Below are positions 21,728 through 24,783 of a stretch of DNA of 24,783 bases, piece after piece; positions within the stretch are counted from its first letter, which is position 1; every line of letters starts with the position of its first letter. Under the pieces are notes generated by a model that worked only from the letters and a program-made list of their open reading frames with translations, did no database searches and had not been told where the DNA came from. The stretch covers positions 1 to 24,783 of the forward strand of contig URNT01000045.1 of the NCBI GenBank assembly GCA_900549235.1, written 5' to 3'. Source of the DNA: an uncultured Clostridium sp. Lineage in GTDB: Bacteria; Bacillota; Clostridia; Lachnospirales; Lachnospiraceae. A program made the translations under genes and the position numbers.

Positions 21728-22093
21728 CATCCCAAAGACATCCTCATAAGTAGCGTACTCTGCTTTTGAATTAGCAGCCTCTTCTGCCCTGGCAAGCATT
21801 CTCTCTACCGATGGGCGCACCTCTTTTTGCGCGGTTTTAAACCTGGCAAGCAGTTCATCTCCACTATACCCCTGCCCAATCAAATCCGCCAGTATCTGCT
21901 CTGCAAATTCTCCGCCCGAATTGACCCTTGCCGGACGGATCACCAATTCATTCCCACGCACCATACACTCAGCTTCTGTATCAAATCCCAGCATGGTAAA
22001 AAACTTTTTCGGAATCGTAATCTGACGCTTTGACGAGATACTGACTTTCTTCATTTCCATAGGAATACGGCCTTTCATAATTGCTGTTGACAT
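21713..22093 (-). CDS. AbrB/MazE-type antitoxin
   Basis: A protein of about 126 residues starting MSTAIMKGRIPMEMKK. The N-terminal swapped-hairpin AbrB/MazE DNA-binding domain follows: KVSISSKRQITIPKKFFTML, then GFDTEAECMVRGNELVIRP. The C-terminal half is helical and acidic (AEQILADLIGQGYSGDELLA, then RPSVERMLARAEEAANS and the end DVFGMEEEE), suited to wrapping a basic toxin. ATG 22093 is preferred (GGGTGTGGGG upstream), though GTG 22102 and internal ATGs are possible. It overlaps the toxin by 4 bases. Promoter 22173-22201 and palindrome 22139-22171 fit autoregulation. Confidence 0.85.
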   Translation of the reverse strand: MSTAIMKGRIPMEMKKVSISSKRQITIPKKFFTMLGFDTEAECMVRGNELVIRPARVNSGGEFAEQILADLIGQGYSGDELLARFKTAQKEVRPSVERMLARAEEAANSKAEYATYEDVFGMEEEE

Positions 22094-22138
22094 TCCCCAC
22101 ACCCGCCTTTCGTATTATATGCAGATTTATAATAATTT

Positions 22139-22171
22139 ATCCTAGATTCCAAGTTTCTTTGTTTCTAGGAT
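22139..22171 (-). promoter_or_regulatory. Inverted repeat, likely operator of the toxin-antitoxin operon
   Basis: Two perfect 8-bp arms, ATCCTAGA (22139-22146) and TCTAGGAT (22164-22171), are separated by 17 bases, so arm centres are 25 bases apart. The repeat begins 2 bases after the -10 box and covers the expected transcription start. This fits binding by an antitoxin dimer or toxin-antitoxin complex; binding itself is inference. Confidence 0.5.
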
Positions 22172-22172
22172 T

Positions 22173-22201
22173 ATTGTACTCAGACTCCAAATTTTTGTCA
22201 A
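22173..22201 (-). promoter_or_regulatory. Promoter of the toxin-antitoxin operon
   Basis: Minus-strand consensus -35 TTGACA (22196-22201), 17-base spacer, -10 TACAAT (22173-22178). The leader to the antitoxin ATG is about 75 bases. Confidence 0.7.
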
Positions 22202-22231
22202 GAACATTTACTACGATTAAATATACTCTGT

Positions 22232-22460
22232 GCAGAGATAAGAAAATCTGAGATTGGGTATGGATTGGGAAAAACACATGAACATTTCGGGTATATGACA
22301 GAAGCTGTTGAAGCATTTTGCGCGTGGGAGAAAAAACAAGCAAGTGTAAAACATATGATTGCAGAAACAGAAATAGACACTTTTTTCCTCTCAACGTGTT
22401 TTGCAGAGAAATGGTTTTATTGAATCCTTTAGGGATAAGACAATTTGGTGGAGGTTGTAA
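22232..22460 (+). pseudogene. GNAT acetyltransferase remnant, truncated and frameshifted
   Basis: Reading from 22232 gives EIGYGLGKTHEHFGYMTEAV, then EAFCAWEKKQASVKHMIAET and EID, the acetyl-CoA-binding half of a RimJ/RimL-type GNAT protein. After the T6 run at about 22380-22386 the frame is lost and ends at TGA 22421. Dropping one T restores TFSSQRVLQRNGFIESFRDK, then TIWWRL and TAA at 22458-22460, the expected C-terminal motif (SQRVLQRNGF). No start codon, ribosome site or N-terminal half is present upstream, where the toxin-antitoxin promoter now lies. So both an N-terminal loss and a +1 frameshift are visible. The stop is 1 base before the second terminator copy. Confidence 0.75.
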
Positions 22461-22461
22461 C

Positions 22462-22495
22462 AAAAAATCTTCGGTTTTTGGACCGAAGATTTTTT
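22462..22495. terminator. Bidirectional terminator, second copy
   Basis: Identical in sequence to 21375-21408 (14-bp stem, TTTTGG loop). It lies between the converging GNAT remnant (+) and the amylase gene (-), and can serve both. Confidence 0.88.
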
Positions 22496-22501
22496 TATTT
22501 T
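22462..22501 (+). repeat. 40-bp perfect direct repeat, copy 2
   Basis: Exact repeat of 21375-21414 in the same orientation. It is followed after one base by the second imperfect repeat (22503-22544), whereas in copy 1 the two repeats are separated by 271 bases of toxin gene. Confidence 0.9.
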
Positions 22502-22502
22502 A

Positions 22503-22544
22503 CTGCAGGAGGAAAAAATCTTACTTCTGTCCTTCTTCCTCCTC
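22503..22544 (-). repeat. 42-bp imperfect repeat, copy 2 (amylase 3' end)
   Basis: 39 of 42 positions match the antitoxin/toxin junction at 21686-21727. It covers the last codons of the amylase (EEEEGQK and stop) plus 18 bases downstream. See the findings for the inferred history. Confidence 0.85.
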
Positions 22545-24632
22545 ATGCGCAAACCACGAATCCACCACCGGATAAAACTCCTCCGGCCTCGAGATAAACA
22601 CCGCGCCGCTGTAAGGCGGCATATTAAGCTTTAGCATCCCGTCCTTTACCCGGTACAAAAGCACGCCGGCATTGTACCCCTCCTCCGTGGTAAGGATGGG
22701 CCGGCCGAGGATCATATCGTCTGTGATGCCCAGCTGCCATACAGGGATCTCCATGGTCCGCATTTTCGGATCGTTTGAGATGGCAACTACTGCCTGGTAG
22801 GGGCCATGGATACGGCCGTAGGCGATCTGATAGCGGCCTGCCAGAAGCTGCTTGACAGCGCCCAGCCGCAGGGACGGGTTCCTCCTGCGGATACCTGTAA
22901 GATACCGGTGGAACTCGATCAGCTCCAGATCTTCCTTCCCCCATGGGTAGGTACGCCTGCTGTCAGGATCAGTCCAGCCGCAGAGCCCCGCCTCATCCCC
23001 ATAGTAGATAGTGGGCGCTCCCGGCCAGGTCATCTGGATCAGCGCCGCCTCCCTCAGTACGCAGGTCTTGACTCCCTCTGAGGCCATCTCGGCCCCCAGG
23101 GAGCCGATCCGTCCTACCATCTGGTTGGTCCTTGTAAGGAACCGGGAATGATCATGGTTGGAAAGCTGGTTCATGGCTGTCATCACCGTATTAGTCTGCA
23201 TCCGGCTCATATGGTAGCGCATGGCATTAAAAAATGCCTCTCCATCTCCCCAGATCCCGCCGTTATAGCTGTCACTGTGCTTCTCCATCCCCGTAAGGAA
23301 CCAGGTCACCGGCTCCATAAAGGCGTCATAATTCATAATAGAGTCCCACTGATCTCCCTGGAGCCAGCTGGAAGGATCCCCATAGTGCTCCGCAAGGATC
23401 AGCACCTCCGGGTTCACTTCTTTTACCGCCTGGCGGAACCTGCGCCAGAATTCGTGGTTATACTCAGCCGTATGTCCAAGATCCGCCGCCACATCCAGAC
23501 GCCAGCCATCGATGGAATAGGGCGGAGATGCCCATTTTCTGGCTACATTCAGAATATACTCCACCAGCTTCTCAGACTGCTCATAATTCAGCTTGGGAAG
23601 GGTATCATGCCCCCACCAGCCATCATAGCTGCGGTTATAGGGCCACGCCTCATCCCTCTCATCATGGAACTGGAAAAAGCTGCGGTAGGGACTGTCCTTT
23701 GAAATAAATGCCCCCGGCTCATAGTCCCCGGAATGCTCATAGATCTGCTCCGCATCCAGCCACTTGTTAAAGGAACCGCAGTGGTTAAACACACCATCCA
23801 GGATCACCTTCATCCCCCGCTTATGGACCTCCTCCATAAACCGGGCAAAAAACGCATCGCTGGCCTCCAGATTCTCCTTGGCAGCGCTGCGGATCACATA
23901 GCGCCCTGCTTCCTGGTTATCCTCCGCCTCCGGCTTCACCAGCTCTCCCCCGTCCTTTACGATCTTCGCAAAATGGGGATCAATATGTTCATAGTCCTGG
24001 CAGTCATACTTGTGGTTAGAGGGGGATACGAAAACAGGATTTAAGTAAATGGCCTCTACCCCCAGGCTTTTGATATAATCCAGTTTATCCCACACACCCT
24101 GCAGATCCCCGCCGTAGAAACGGCCCACATCCATGGCTGCCGGCGCCGAGTTCCAATCCTCGACCCGTTCCACCGGCCTTCCGATATAAATATATTCGCA
24201 GGACTCCACATCATTCGTTTTGTCCCCATTGCAGAAGCGGTCTACATAGATCTGATACATCACCGCTCCCTTGGCCCAGTCCGGTGTATAAAATCCCGGC
24301 GTGATCTTAAAATCAAAGCACTCCTGATCCTCATCGGTAGCGCCCAGCCTATTATAAAGGCAGACATCCTGGTCCGTCGTCACTTTAAAGTGATAAAGTA
24401 CCTGATCGGTGCCTACTGTAATCTCATATTCATAATAATCAAAGAGCTCGTCGGACATGGTCTTTTCCATCTCCACCTCTGCTCCGTCTTCTACATAATA
24501 AACATGCTCTGCGTTGCCCTTTGCCGTCCGCATACGGAGGAGTACGTCCTCACAGGCTTCCGGCTCCATCGGAATACGGTAATCTCCCGATTCTGCTGAA
24601 AAGAGGGCATCTCTGTTGATTCGTCGCATCAT
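22521..24632 (-). CDS. GH13 neopullulanase/cyclomaltodextrinase-like enzyme
   Basis: A protein of about 703 residues. The N-terminal part (about 1-115) resembles the CBM34/Alpha-amylase_N domain of neopullulanases and maltogenic amylases (NRDALFSAESGDYRIPMEPE, then VLLRMRTAKGNAEHVYYVED). The linker GFYTPDWAKGAVMYQIYVDR opens the GH13 barrel. Conserved regions are intact: VILDGVFNH, IDGWRLDVAADL (nucleophile about D380), LILAEHYGD (acid about E415) and LSNHDHSRF (about D504). There is no signal peptide, so it should act on linear or cyclic maltodextrins in the cytoplasm. I chose ATG 24632 because family members begin close to this point and GGAAGAG precedes it; ATG 24668 and 24686 are alternatives, the latter only about 6 bases from the predicted transcript start. 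The last seven codons look derived from toxin-antitoxin DNA. Confidence 0.85.
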   Translation of the reverse strand: MMRRINRDALFSAESGDYRIPMEPEACEDVLLRMRTAKGNAEHVYYVEDGAEVEMEKTMSDELFDYYEYEITVGTDQVLYHFKVTTDQDVCLYNRLGATDEDQECFDFKITPGFYTPDWAKGAVMYQIYVDRFCNGDKTNDVESCEYIYIGRPVERVEDWNSAPAAMDVGRFYGGDLQGVWDKLDYIKSLGVEAIYLNPVFVSPSNHKYDCQDYEHIDPHFAKIVKDGGELVKPEAEDNQEAGRYVIRSAAKENLEASDAFFARFMEEVHKRGMKVILDGVFNHCGSFNKWLDAEQIYEHSGDYEPGAFISKDSPYRSFFQFHDERDEAWPYNRSYDGWWGHDTLPKLNYEQSEKLVEYILNVARKWASPPYSIDGWRLDVAADLGHTAEYNHEFWRRFRQAVKEVNPEVLILAEHYGDPSSWLQGDQWDSIMNYDAFMEPVTWFLTGMEKHSDSYNGGIWGDGEAFFNAMRYHMSRMQTNTVMTAMNQLSNHDHSRFLTRTNQMVGRIGSLGAEMASEGVKTCVLREAALIQMTWPGAPTIYYGDEAGLCGWTDPDSRRTYPWGKEDLELIEFHRYLTGIRRRNPSLRLGAVKQLLAGRYQIAYGRIHGPYQAVVAISNDPKMRTMEIPVWQLGITDDMILGRPILTTEEGYNAGVLLYRVKDGMLKLNMPPYSGAVFISRPEEFYPVVDSWFAHEEEEGQK

Positions 24633-24698
24633 TTTCTCTTCCACGGCTGCCATCCTTTTCTGTTCCATTTTTCCATTTATGAACATGCTCTCAGTATT

Positions 24699-24727
24699 AT
24701 TGTATCCAACAAACTGAGAATACACAA
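24699..24727 (-). promoter_or_regulatory. Promoter of the GH13 gene at 22521-24632
   Basis: Minus-strand -35 TTGTGT (24722-24727, weak), 17-base spacer, -10 TACAAT (24699-24704, five of six). Transcription from about 24692 makes the longest reading frame start (24731) impossible for this transcript and supports an internal ATG. Confidence 0.5.
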
Positions 24728-24783
24728 GCAAATTCCGATTGAGATTTCACCTGTTTTAAGAAATTTAATAACTGTTATATTTT

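Noticed and set aside
22137..22463. 108-codon minus-strand frame over the GNAT remnant
   Set aside because: The plus strand carries recognisable GNAT sequence. The minus-strand translation is low-complexity and has no ribosome site I could support.
1..24783. CRISPR array, rRNA genes, intact transposase or integrase
   Set aside because: No regularly spaced repeats, rRNA sequence or recombinase motifs were seen on either strand.

Overview
The window looks like chromosomal DNA of a Gram-positive anaerobe of the Clostridia, most likely a Lachnospiraceae gut bacterium. This rests on the gdpP-rplI-dnaB gene order, strong AGGAGG-type ribosome sites, a Clostridia-style Tad pilus locus, a DUF2508 protein and several intracellular GH13 enzymes. 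Family calls come from reading translated motifs by eye; no database search was possible.

Layout. (1) 1-652 is an AT-rich segment with two unrecognised small minus-strand genes, each with its own promoter-like sequence. (2) 653-5715 is a minus-strand Tad/Flp pilus operon: prepilin peptidase (A24), TadZ/CpaE-like ATPase, CpaF ATPase, TadB, a TadC with an extra N-terminal domain, and an Flp pilin cut off at the junction with the AT-rich segment. No TadE/TadF-like genes are present. (3) 5837-6601 (plus strand) holds an ArsR-type repressor with a palindrome at its own transcription start, then a DUF2508 protein. (4) 6687-10911 (plus strand) holds a GH13 alpha-glucan enzyme 1 base from the branching enzyme glgB, then an APH-fold kinase-like gene, ending at a bidirectional terminator. 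(5) 10957-15735 (minus strand) holds an NlpC/P60 lipoprotein with four peptidoglycan-binding repeats, followed by an OmpR-type regulator and a multi-pass histidine kinase; this suggests cell-envelope sensing and remodelling. (6) 15852-21073 (minus strand) is the housekeeping operon gdpP-rplI-dnaB, extended by a GNAT acetyltransferase and a MerR-type protein and closed by a strong terminator. (7) 21124-21408 holds tRNA-Tyr and tRNA-Leu with their terminator. (8) 21375-22544 is a rearranged accessory segment: an AbrB/RelE-type toxin-antitoxin pair, a truncated and frameshifted GNAT pseudogene, a perfect 40-bp repeat of the tRNA terminator, and a 42-bp copy of the antitoxin/toxin junction that forms the 3' end of the neighbouring amylase gene. 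(9) 22521-24727 (minus strand) is a neopullulanase/cyclomaltodextrinase-like GH13 gene with its own promoter.

The three carbohydrate enzymes and glgB point to intracellular storage and breakdown of alpha-glucans. I did not find a convincing wholly new system. The most informative parts are the two rearranged segments: the truncated pilin at 653-751 and the duplicated, deleted toxin-antitoxin remnant at 21375-22544. The unusual TadC, the sensor kinase and a possible RNA switch ahead of the response regulator also deserve a look.
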